Assembly: GCA_036583965.1 (NCBI GenBank)
Contig: JAZBQD010000013.1
Coordinates: 11,369,848 to 11,433,847, forward strand
Reading direction: 5' to 3'
Length of the DNA: 64,000 nt
Source: Prunella strophiata
Taxonomy: Eukaryota; Chordata; Aves; Passeriformes; Prunellidae
The notes under the pieces were generated by a model. That model was given only the letters and a program-made list of their open reading frames with translations, ran no database searches and was not told the origin of the DNA. This document shows positions 12,301 to 24,300 of the stretch, one piece after another. Each line of letters opens with the position of its first letter. Within the stretch, counting starts at the first letter, position 1. Made by a program: the position numbers and the translations under genes.

Positions 12301-15300
12301 TCTGGTCTCTTATGGGGTGGTTTGGTGCATGGGCACCTTTGACATTGCCCTTTTGGTGTTGGGTTCCTCCTGCATAAGTCAGGAGCACTTGATAACTCAG
12401 GGGTCAGGTTCCTCCTCCTACAGGAGAGCACCCCATTTCAGAGGTGTCCCTGGACAAGCAGCCATGTGGAAGCAGGTGCTTTCCTGGGCAGGTAGATGGG
12501 ATTTTTATTAGGTTTTAGGGCTGTGGAGCTGCAGGGAGGGACCGAGTTCCTCTTCCAGCACAAGTGCTGCCAGCGGGGTGGCTTCCTGCCTTCCCAGCTG
12601 GGACCTTTTTCCTCTGCTGGTGACAGAGGGCTCATGGACACAGGCACAGCCCAAGCACTCCTGCGAGGGTGAAGCAGCTCAGTTGAGTCTGAGGAGGAGG
12701 AGGAGGAAGATCCTCATCAAACACAGCAACTTGGATTTGCAGCCATCAACACATGGGGGATGCAACTGACCCCAGTCTGGGGTCACTTTTAGAATAAATT
12801 CCTAATTTAATGTCTGCTGTGATCAAACACATCAAAATATAGATAATCCTCTTCTGATAATCACATTGCTCTGGATTTTTGCTCCATCAAGATGGGCATT
12901 GAGGCTGCCACTCCCTCCTTGCTTGGGGGCTGCTTTTCCCCACGTTTGCACGCAGCAACATCCTCAGCAGAACCCAAACCACTCCCCCATGGTTCAAAGG
13001 CTCCTTGTGATTACACAAACAACCCTGGAATTTGGCATCTCACTATTGTGCTTTAATGTTCCCCAGGCACGGCGCTGAGTTCAGGCTGCAAAAATGCAAA
13101 AATTGGTTTCCTGGGACAGGGACAGCCGGGAGCACCAGCAGCAGTGGTCAGATCCTGCTGGGGATGGGGGCTTTAATGGATGCTTTGCTTGTGGATAAAA
13201 AGGCCCTGTTCTGATGTGTTACAAATTACTTTGAGGTGACAAATGTGTTCTAAAATTCAGGGTATTCCCCAAGGGCACCAGCACTGCACTTCAGGGTGTC
13301 GGGGTAGCCATGGGGGTCACACCATGTCTGACAGCCACTGTCCCCTCCTCTTGCAGGCCATCAGCATCAGCAAAGCCATAAACACCCAGGAAGCACCAGT
13401 GAAGGAGAAACATGCCCGCCGTATCCTTTCCCTTGGCTCCCAGGACAGCACAGAGGAGTTTGGGGTGTTGGGGGTGTCACCCCCTGACGCTGGAGCCACA
13501 GGAGATTTGGGAGACAAAGATCTGTGCAGAGCTCAGCTGGGGGCTGGCATCACCTGGGCTCATCCATCAGTGAAAAGGCAAATGAGCAATGCAGTAAAAT
13601 TGCATTTCTGTGGTAGTAAAATGCAGAGGGCCCCAGTGTGCCCTCAGCAGGGGGATGTGCACCTAAAAATGACAAATGGGGGTCTTATCTTGGGGTTTAT
13701 TTGGGGGTGCAGCACTGTGCTGGTGATCCCTGTGCTCACGGGGCACCCAGTGTCCCCTTTTCAATGAAAGCTGAACAAGAGCAGTGCCCAGGCCAGCCTG
13801 TCCCTGCTCTGTGTGTGTCCTGTTGGCCTTGACTGCCCTGCAAGGGATCATCCTGGGGACACACCACGAGAAGGGAGCCTTCACCTTCTGGTCCTATGCC
13901 ATCGGGCTGCCCCTGCCCAGCAGTGCCATCCTCAGCTGGAAGTTCTGCCACGTCCTGCACAAGGTCCTGCGTGACTGGCCACCCCAACGTGAGTGTCCCC
14001 TCTGCAATGTCCCTCCTTGCTTCCTCTCCCAGGGGGGAATTTCTGGTTCTTGCCAACATCTCTCTGCACAGGGAGTGGGATCCCTTCCCTACCCCAGCCA
14101 CCTTTCCCAGGCACTCTGTTGTTTCACATCTTTGAAACTTCCCCATGCAAATCCCCACGGGAAGGCTGGAACTTCTCCTAGAGCTGGAGTGGTGTCAGGG
14201 TCTGGATCCCTCCTCTTCCTCAGTATCAGGGCAGCCAGCCAGCCCCACTGTGCCACATCCTTCCCTTTTGTGTCCCCAGGTTCTCCAGGACTGCCAGAGG
14301 TACCGCAGCAACATCCGAGAGACAGGGGACCTGTGGGTGAGTGGGGCAGAGTGCAGGTTTGTGCCTCCCAGGGGGTTTGGAGATGGTTGCTGAGGAGCAC
14401 GGTGGGCACAGAGAGGGTGAAGCACTGCCTGAAACAACCTGCTGTCTCTTTGGGTGGTGGTTGTGTGCATGGTGGAGCCACAGGTCACTGGCTCGTGTGG
14501 GATCTGCTGGGTCTGGTTACCTCACTCTGGATTCCCCCTGTCTCCCCTTGTGTCTCTGCAGGGCCATTTGCACGACAGGTATGGGCAGCTGGTGAGCATC
14601 TACACACGGCTCCTGCTCACCAAGATCTCCTTCCACGTCAAGGTGAGACCTCTGCCACCTCCACACCACTGGAACGAGGGGATGTCCCATGCCAGCAGCA
14701 GCTGATGGCTTTTTCCTTCCTTTTGCAAAGCATCCCGAGTTCCCCCCGGGCCTGGAAGTGTCAGATGAGGTGCTGGAAAAGACTGCAGGGACGGATGTGA
14801 ACAACATGTGAGTGTCCTGGTGGGGCCCAGTGCCCAGAGGTGTGGTCACCAGCTCCATGACCCCCTCCATTAGCAGTGTCCTGCTGACAAGACCACCCCA
14901 GGATGGGGCAGTCACTGGGATTTTGTGAATTGTTTGGATGGTGCCTGATCCCTCCTGCACCCACAGAGCACTGTGAGGTGTAAATGGCTGGAGGAAAAGC
15001 CCCAAATTCTTGTCAGTCAGAGCTCTTGCCATCATGAGGACTCTCAATGAACACGAGCAGCTGGAGCAAAGATGTCTCTGCTGTCAAGTGATGGAGTTTT
15101 GGTTTGTTTTGGCAGCTTCCAGCTGACGGTCGAGCTGTTTGACTACCTGGACTGTGAGCTGAAGCTGTCGGAGTCAGGTGAGGAGGCGGCAGGGGCAGGG
15201 CAGGGGCAGGTCCCTCCCGCTCGCCCCGGGGCTCTTGAGCAATAGTTTCGCTCTTTGGTCGGGAATGGAGTTCCGGGAGGCCGAGGCTGGAGGCTCAGGT

Positions 15301-18300
15301 CCCTCCTCCTCCTCCTCCCATGAGATTTCTGAGGTGGTTTCTCAGCTGGATTCCCCTGTTGAAGCTCTGTACAGAAGAGGCAGTTGTAGGAAAATACTTA
15401 GAGCATGTGGCTGCTTTGAACCCACCTGAGCAAGGCAGAGTGTTGTTTTCAGAGCAGAGCTGCTCTGAAATATGTTTTTATTTCTTTTTTGTACAACCAC
15501 ATTAATCATATCCATTACACAAATCCCTTCTGTCCCTCTGAAGCAGAGGACGGAGCTGTACTTCTTTTTAAAGACTCATTTCCCCTCATTGAAATGCCTC
15601 TGGGGAGGGCTGTAGGCCCCTGCTCATGTCTCTCACCTCCTCAGGAATTTTTAGATGGCTTAGAGAGGTGGCAGATCCTTCCTCTGCTGAGAGTCAGGAA
15701 CACGGAGCTGCCCTGGAAAACGGCACAGCGGGAGAGACTGAGCTGCCGGCTCCTGACAGCCTCCTGCTTCTCCTCCTGACCCAGTTACACAGAGAATTTA
15801 TATTCATAAATACTTTAAAGCTGAGCAGAGAAGAAGCCAGGGTGGATCTGCTGCCTGGATCCCTGCCAAGGGAAGGGATCTGTTTCCGAGCAGGGGCAGG
15901 CGAGGCTGCGGTGCCGCCGGGCTCGTCCCCTGCCCTGGCATCCTCTCCCAGATCCTTGTGTGATTAAACAGAATGGAGCAAAACCTCTCACTTCCCCCAG
16001 CTGTGTCATGCAGCAGCAGCTTTAGGGCAGCGTGCTGGGGTTAAATCCTTCCTTTTTGGGGTTGGGGTATCCGTGGCAGAGCCGAGCACCCCTTCCCTCT
16101 GCCAGCGTGGTCCCTTTGGGTGTTTTTGCTGCTGGGAGCGGGGTTGTTCTCAGCTCAGGCAGCAGCCCTGGCGTTTCCCCGTGCCCCACATCCGCCGTGG
16201 TTAATGATCAAGCGGCGTGGCCGGGCGCGGGCGGCTCTGCAAACACGGCTCCCCTCAGTTTTCAGGCAGCTCAACACCTCCATGGCCGTGTCGCAGATGT
16301 CGGCGGTGCAGTGCCGCCTGGCCCCCCTCATCCAGGTCATCCAGGACTGCAGCCACCTCTACCACTACTCTGTCAAGCTGATGTTCAAGCTGCACTCCTG
16401 TGAGTCCTGGGGATGTGCTCCGTGCTGGTGTTTTCCCAGGGTGGGCTTCTGGGCCTGGGGATGAGGCTGGTGTGGATTGAGGTGTCCATCGCCATGTCCC
16501 TGTATCCCAGCTGGGCTCTAGGAGCCTGCTCCATCCCACACAGACATTCCAGATAAAGGAATTAGAAGGATTTGTTCTTGATTAATTCAAACCCACGTGC
16601 CCTGGCCTGCCAGCCCCCTGCATGGGCAGCACAGTGCCAGCAGCCTCGCGTGGGTATTTTGGAGTTCCCACACCCACATCTCCCTGTGCCACATCCCTGA
16701 TCCTTGTGCCAGGGATGGGAACACCCCACTCCCATCCTGACCCCTCACATCCCACTCCTTCCTGGCACTTACCCTGCTGGCCTTTGCAGAGGAGGGGTCT
16801 GGGAGCATGTGAGCACACGTGCAGCCCCAGATCAGTCACAGCTGTCCCTCCTCACCCAGGTCTGCCGGCCGACACCCTGCAGGGCCACCGGGACCGCTTC
16901 CACGAGCAGTTCCGCAGGTAACCAGGGGCCCAGGTGGGGCAGTGGGGTCCCCTCCCTCCTTCCAAGCCTCCTCTCATCTCCCCTTTGTCTTTCCCTCCTC
17001 TCCAGCCTTAAAAACTTCTTTAAGAAGGCATCTGACATGCTGTATTTCAAGCGGCTCATCCAGATCCCGCGGCTGCCGGAGGTAGGGCAGGACTTGGTGC
17101 GGTGCTCTGGAGAGCTTGTGGGTGCCCCCCTGCATGGGTCTGGGGTCTGGGGACACTGCAGAGGGACCCTCTGGCCCTGTCAGCAGCACAGGGCTGGCTC
17201 CCTGCCTTCCCCTGGCACTCTGCCTGCTGCAGTTCCTGAACTCCTGCAAGGCTGCAACAACTTCTTGTCCCCACAGAGCCCCCCAAACTTCCTGCGGGCG
17301 TCGGCGCTGGCCGAGCACGTGAAGCCAGGTCGTTGTCATCCCCGAGGAGGCCCCCGAGGATGAGGAGCCAGAGAACCTTATTGAGATCAGCACAACTTCC
17401 ACCACGGAGCCACAGGTGGGGGCCTGGGGCTGGGGCTGGGATGGGGGGCAGGCTCCCGTGTCCTGGCTCAGCTGAGCAGCCTGTGTCCTCCCCAGATCAC
17501 CTCGGATCTGTTTGAGCAAACCTTCGGGCCGCCCAACGGCATTTGGGATGACAGGTATGGGGGGGCCAGCAGGGGAGAGGGGCTGCTGCCACCTGGGACC
17601 AACCTGCCCTTGTCCTCAGGGATGCACAGATCGAGAGCCTGAAGAAGGAGGTGGAAACACTCCGTGCAGAGATGGAGAAGATTAAACTGGAGGTAAAGCC
17701 TGGCTGGGGAGCAGCTGGGGTGGGGTTTGGTGCCGTGCTGTGGAAACCCTGAAGGGATGCAGCAGGAACGTGGGTGCTGGCATCCAGGGTTGGGTTTTGG
17801 GACCTCTCCCAGTGCCAGGATGTGATTCCTGATGGGGTGGGGGCGTGTGAGACCTGTCCCTTGCTGTCCTGATGTTATCAACAGGGACAGAGTGACTGCA
17901 GGGCTAAAGGGCAGAGCTTTCCTGTGCATGCCACGGCTGCTTTGCCCACATTGCAGAGGGGCACCTGGATGGGGGTGTGGGGAGGGCAGGGCCGTGCCCC
18001 AGTGCCCGGTGACCCCGCAGGCACAGCGCTACATCACCCAGCTGAAGGCACAGGTGAACAGCCTGGAGGGAGAGGTGGAGGAGCAGCGCAAGCAGAAGCA
18101 GAAGGCGCTGGTGGACAACGAGCAGCTGCGGGACGAGCTGGAGAGGCTGCAGAGGGTGAAGCAGGACAGTGACAGGTCACAGCGGCTCTGCGCCGAGGCC
18201 GAGAGTACGTGCCCTGGGGTGCCCTGGGGTGTCCTGGGGTGCCCTGGGGTGCCCTGGGGTGTCCTGTGGTGCCCTGGGGTGTCCTGTGGTGCCCAGGCCC

Positions 18301-21300
18301 ATGGGCTGCTCTCTCTGTGCTCACTGAGGGTCTCTCACCCCTGCAGAGAAAGCCAACGCCACCGAGATCCGCTACACGAAGCTGAAGGAGAAGCACAGCG
18401 AGCTCATCAACACCCACGCCGAGCTCCTGAGGAAGGTAACGCTGCTGCCCCTGCAGGCAGGGACTGACACTGAGAGCAGTGTCCCCGGATTAAATCCCTC
18501 CCTTTTGGGGTTGGGGTATCTGGGGCAGAGCTAAGCACCCTTTCCCTCTTCCATCATGGTCCCTTTGGATGTTTTTATTGCTGTTTTTTTGGGTGTTTTG
18601 CTGTTGTTTGATCTGTTTCTACTCATTTCTGTGGCCAGTGTAGCTGGTGGGATATCACTTGTACCAGCAGTCATGGCATGCTTGGCTCCAGTTCTGGAAA
18701 GGGGCTCTTGAGGGCTATGCTGGTGATGGGCATCCTGTGTCCTCAGTTGTGCCACTCACATGTTTAATTTTTTGCTTTGGGTGTTTTGGTCTTGCTTTTG
18801 TCCCTTGGTCCCTCTGCCACCACTGGTGTGGCTCATGCCTGCCCAGTCCCCCTGTATTGATCTGAGCACCAAGCAGGGGGCACCCCTTGAATCCATGTCC
18901 GACTGACATTTCGGATGCTGTGAGAAAGGCATCTTGGATTTATTCTCTGAGCTGGAATTTGGTTGGAATGAGCGTGGGGACAGTGAGGGATCCCCCTTGG
19001 AACGCCGGGTGAGCCCCATGTCCCCCCACAGAATGCTGACACTGCCAAGCAGCTGACAGTGACACAGCAGAGCCAGGAGGAGGTGGCACGTGTCAAGGAG
19101 CAGCTGGCATTTCAGGTGGAGCAGGTCAAGCGAGAGGCTGAGATGAAGGTGAGCTCTGGACCCTTCCCTGCCAGCACTGAGCCCTCCCCAGCCTGGGAAA
19201 TGCAGTTTGGGAGCCAGGGAAAGGGGTGGTTGTTGCTGTTGGGCCCTGGCTCCTCAGGAAGGTGTTAATACATGATTCATTCCCTCTTGCCCAAATCTGC
19301 CTTTTCTTCCCCCATGAAAATGCCACAATGCAAATTGATGGGTTTGAGTGCTTTCATTCTCTGGGGGTCAAGATGGGGGCTGCTCCCAAAATTCCTGCCA
19401 TGGGAAAAGGAGCCTTTCCAGGAGACGCCTCCTGCCCAAGACCCCAAAACCCCCTCCCTGTGAAGCACGGCTGGGTTCATCCCCTGCATCCCAGCTGGCA
19501 CTGGTGCCAAGCAGGGCAGGGGCTGAGGCCTGGGCACGGTGTGTGGGCACAGCTGGAGGACCAGAGCGTGCAGATGGAGCAGCTGAGGCAGGAGCTGGAC
19601 GCCCGTCGGGACGAGCTGGAGCAGGCGCAGCGCTCGCTCAGCCACGCCAAGCAGGTACAGGCCTGGGGGGCAGAGGGGCCCAGACCCCCTCAAACCCTGG
19701 CACAGGGGGCTGGTCCTGCCACCACTGCTGAGCCCAAGGAGCTGTCACAGGGCTGAGCGTGGGCCCAGCCCGTCAGGGTCACGAGCTGGGCATGTCCCGA
19801 GCTCCCCTCAGTTCTGTTGGGCTGCTGGTGGTGACAGGCAGTGACAGGGCAGTGACAGGGCAGTGACAGGGCAGTGACAGGGTGTCCTGGCCCCCCGTGG
19901 CAGGCAGGTGTGGAGCTCAGTGCCCAGCTGGATGCTCTGCACGCTGAGAAGGAGGTGCTGAGGCGGTCGGTGAGCGAGAAGGAGTGCGAGCTGCTGTCCA
20001 CACGGGGCCTCGTCCAGGAGAAGGAGCTGCAGCTGAGCCAGGAGGCAGACAAGGCCACGAGGGAGATCCGAGAGCTCCAGGGCAGGCTCCTGGAGAAGGT
20101 ACAGTGCTGTGTGAAGAGCCCCTCTACTCACTGGGGTGAGATGTTTGGGGGTGCCAGCTGATGCAGCCTGTGGGATATCACTGACACCAGCAGTCATGGG
20201 ACTGTTGGGTCTCATCCTGGAAAGAGGCTCTTGAGATATGTGCTGCTGTTGTGCCATTCACCTCTTCCTCCTGCCTCACAGAGCAACCAGGAGCAGAGCC
20301 TGCAGCAGAAGCTGCTGGATGAGCAGTTTGGAGTCCTGCAGGAGACAGTGAGAGAAGTCCAGGCCATCCTCAGTGATGCCATGGCCAAGCTGGATGACCC
20401 CCTGCACCTCCGCTGCACCAGCTCCCCAGGTATGTCCTGCTCATGCAGGGGCTGAAACACGCTGTGCCTTCTCCCTGCTGGACAGGTAATGTTGCACCTC
20501 AGCTCTCCCATGGCTTTTTTTCCATCATGCCTGAGGTGGTTGGGGTCTGACATCCCAGGACAAATTTTTAGCTCTCATCTTCAGCACTATTTTACTCAGA
20601 TTTTAGTGCTGTTCCCCAGCTGGGGACTACACTTCCACTCAGTGGTGCCTCGTGGAGTCAGCACTGGTGCAGACATCCCCAGCCTGTGCTGAGGAAGTGC
20701 AATGGGATTCCTTGCAGATTACCTGCTGAGCCGGGCGCAGGCGGCGCTGGAGTCCACGGAAGCCCTGGAGAAGGGGCACGCGCAGTACGTGGCCTCCATG
20801 GCAGGTACCTGGGGCTGGGGACTGGCACTGCTGCCAGCTTGCTCGTGTTTCCACACACCCAGCAGCCCCCAGCAGCTCTGGGGCCACGGGCAAGCAGCAA
20901 TGCCCTGGTGACAGAGGGACACAGGCGGGGCTGGGGGGTTCCCGTGTGCCCCTTCAAGCTGGAGGGGTCAATCCCAACATCTCTGAGTCTTGTACTGATC
21001 CTTGAGTGCCTCCAAGGACGAGCTGCAGCCCCCAGGACCTGGCAGGGGCTGGCAGCTGCTGACCCTGTGCTGTCTGTGGCAGATGCTGCGGGGCTGGTGG
21101 GGGCCCTGGCCCTCTTTGCACACCTGGCAGGTGACACCATCGTCAACGGCAGCGCCACGGCCCACCTGGCCCCCACGGACCACGCTGACCGTGAGTGCAG
21201 GGAGGCAGGGGGTGGGGGGGATTTTTTCTCATGGGCCTTTTCTTTAGGGAGGCCATGCCAAAGCCCCCTCTGCCAGGGGCACATTTTACTAAACACAGCA

Positions 21301-24300
21301 CATTCCCCATGCTCCCCATCCCAACATTCCCTGCCCTCTAATGCCCCTCCCTGCACCACACTGCTTATGGAAATTAATTTGTAATCTCCTAGAAGACATT
21401 TGCTGGATGCTGCTGGTGCTCAGCTGTGGATGAGGGGAGGAGGAAGATGAGGGAGGGCAGGGCTGGGATGAAGGGAGCCCTTGCCCAGGCTGTGCTCTCT
21501 GCAGGGCTGACGGAGACGTGCCGGGAGTGCGGCCAGCGGAGCCTGGAGTACCTGGAGCAGCTGAAGGACAGGCAGAGGCTGGGCAGTGCCCAGCTGGGGG
21601 GCGTTCAGGGGGCACTGCAAGGGGTCCTGCAGCTGGCACAGGTAGGAGATGCAGCCCAGCACAGCCACCTTTCCACGTCGTGGCTGGCAGGGTGGGTCCC
21701 AGGGAACACTTTGGGGTGGTTTGTCCCCCATCCCCACAAGTTCTGGTGCCTTCCTTGAGCCATCTCAGCTTCCAGGCACTGAGACCCTTCCTGGTGGTGC
21801 ACAGAGCTGGTCACCCTCAGGTCAGCTGAAGTCTTTCAGCCCAGTAATTCCCTGTGGAAGGAAGCTTCCTATCTTTCAGATATTTCTCCTGGTGAAGCCC
21901 CTATTAGTCTTACACCACTTTCAGAGGAGTTTTGTCACCTTGATTTGGGGCATTTCTTCCCTCTGAGATCCCTATGCCATGTTTGCTTCAAGCTGGTGGC
22001 TGCAGAATGCTGCTCCTGCAGCTTTAATTATTTGGTGGGGGCAGGAAGGAATTGGATTTCTTGGTTTGTAGTTATTCCTTATAAATATTCCCTTCTGTTT
22101 CTCTGCCTAAAACCCCCTCATGCCTGCTGCCTCCTCTGGCAGGAGCTGAGGACCCAAGAGCCTGGACATCAAGCAGGAGGAGCTGGGGGACATGGTTGAG
22201 AAGGAGATGGCCTCCACCTCAGAGGCCATTGAGGATGCTGTCAGGAGGATAGAGGTGAGACAGAAGCTGCAGGATGGGCCATTCTGGGGCCTTGGGGGGC
22301 AGAGTGACCATCACTGCTCCACCTTTCTCATCCCCAACAGTGGCATCCAACCCTTCCTCTTGTGTTTCCCAACAGGAGATGATGAGCCAGGCCAGGAACG
22401 AGAGCTCTGGGGTTAAGCTGGAAGTGAATGAGCGGTGAGTTTTGAGGAGGGACATGTGGCAGGGCTGTGCCCTGCTGGGGTGTGCCCTGCTCCAAAACAG
22501 GCTGGCTGGTCTCAAAAAAAGCCCCATTTTCTGAGGCCAGAGCTTCCCTGGATGCTGAACACTTTTCCCTTGTTTCCCTTCAGGATTCTGAACTCCTGCA
22601 CGGATCTAATGAAGGTCAGTGCTGCAGAAATCCACCTGGGGTGCACAAAACTGTAACCTCCCACCAGCAGCAGCATCAATCCTCCTCTGTAACACCCCCA
22701 TCAAACCCCAAAACCTGTTTTCCTTCCTTCCAGGCTATCAGACTTCTTGTAACAACATCTACAAACCTACAGAAGGAGATAGTGGAAAGTGGCCGGGTAG
22801 GTCTCCCTTACACTCATCTCTTTGTGCTGACATGAAATACATTTGGAGAATTTCCCCAAATTGCAGAAGCACTCTGGATTTCATGGTTTCCCATGTTAGC
22901 AGCACTCTGGCAGTCCCAGTTGCTGGAGATGGGCTGCTCAGCCTTGTGCTCTTGCACAAATTGCTGTCACCCTTGCAAAGTCTTGTCCATCTAAAGATCC
23001 TGGCTCAAATTTGTGTATTTTAAACCAATCCCAGCTCAAATTTGTAGGCTTGGGACTGATGTTGTTTTTCTTGATAATTGTTTAAGCAGGTCAGCATGAA
23101 GAGCACAGGAATGCTGTCGCTCCCTTGATTTATGGCTTTATATATTAATTTACACATTATTACCCTTTAAATGGATATTTAATACAGATTTATTTGCTGG
23201 TTTATATCAGACACGAGTTAATCCAGGCCATGATATTCTCATAACAACAGGGGGCAGCAACAACTCAGGAGTTTTACGCCAAGAACTCGCGCTGGACCGA
23301 AGGGCTGATCTCTGCCTCCAAGGCCGTGGGCTGGGGAGCCACACAGCTGGTGTAGGTAGCCCCAAGCTGGGAGCTTCCCCTGGCACACAGCTCCACGGGC
23401 TGCACCCAGGGCTGGCTCATCCTTCCCTGTCACCCCAGCATCTAAAATTCCCACTGCTGAGTTGCTAATTCCTTGTGGAGCCTCATTGCTGGCTCCTTAG
23501 GGAGATTTGTGCTTTTATGGACCCTCAGTTTGGTTCATTGCTAATTCCTCGTGGAGCATCGTGGCCTGGGTTGGGCCACAAGGTCACCCAGCTAGGGATG
23601 GCAGTTCCTCCCTGTCTGCAAAATGGGAAATCCAATCCCCCTGTCCTGGTTCCTGCTCAGCTGGTTGTGGATGGGGTGGTTGGGATTGGGCAGGGTGTTC
23701 CCTGTGCCAGTGCAGGAAATGTGGGGGGGGTCTCTTGGGCAAAGCTTTAAAAATCTCATCCATTATGAAAACAAAATCCTGCCTCTGTCCAAATCACCTG
23801 GATCATGGCTTTGAATAATTGCTTTGGGCATGAGCTTTAATAACAGCTGGACTCAAAGATCTTAGAGATCTTTTCTGTAACAATTCCATGATTCTGTAAT
23901 TACAAAGCTGCTGGATCCAGCTGCTGATTTCTGAGGGTATTAGCAGGAGATAAAGAATCTGCACTTGCTCTGTTGTGTCTCTGACAATCTCCTTTGACCC
24001 CACTGCAGGGAGTCTGCAGACAGGGTTGTCCTGCACACAGGGAAGTACGAGGAGCTGATCGTCTGCTCCCACGAAATCGCTGCCAGCACAGCCCAGCTGG
24101 TGGCTGCCTCCAAGGTGGGTGTCCCAGCAGGATCCTCTGGGTGTCTCCTCCTCCTGTCCCTGGTGTTCCCCTCCTCTCTGCCAACCCTGCAGTCTCCCAG
24201 AGCAGGGAGAAGGGAAGCTCTTGCTGTTTTCCAGTCTGTGATTTTAATCCGTGTGTGAATATTCCCACACCCGAGGCTTGCCTTGGAAACGAAGATGTGT

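Larger units (their letters stand above)
8441..17081 (+). other. HIP1R: HIP1R exons 1-10: ANTH domain
   Basis: Exons 1-10 encode roughly residues 1-284, the ANTH module that binds phosphoinositides and attaches the protein to clathrin-coated membranes. Seen directly: KAINTQEAPVKEKHAR at the N-terminus (the conserved lipid-contacting segment of this family), the ILGTHHEKGAFTFWSYAIGL stretch, CQRYRSNIRE, HDRYGQLVSIY, VFRQLNT, and ADTLQGHRDRFHEQF then ASDMLYFKRLIQIPRLPE. These follow human HIP1R nearly residue for residue. Exon 3 carries one extra base (see separate entry). Confidence 0.95.
17277..20429 (+). other. HIP1R: HIP1R exons 11-19: acidic linker and central coiled coil
   Basis: Exon 11 encodes the acidic linker PEEAPEDEEPENLIEIS, readable only after discounting one extra base, followed by FEQTFGPPNG in exon 12. 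Exons 13-19 encode a long heptad-rich coiled coil with EEQRKQKQKALVDNEQLR, KLKEKHSEL, NADTAKQLTVTQQSQEEVAR and LLDEQFGVL. In this family the region mediates dimerisation, including with HIP1, and clathrin light-chain binding. Exons 17 and 18 (19553-20098) are the least like human, as is usual for the distal coiled coil. Confidence 0.93.
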
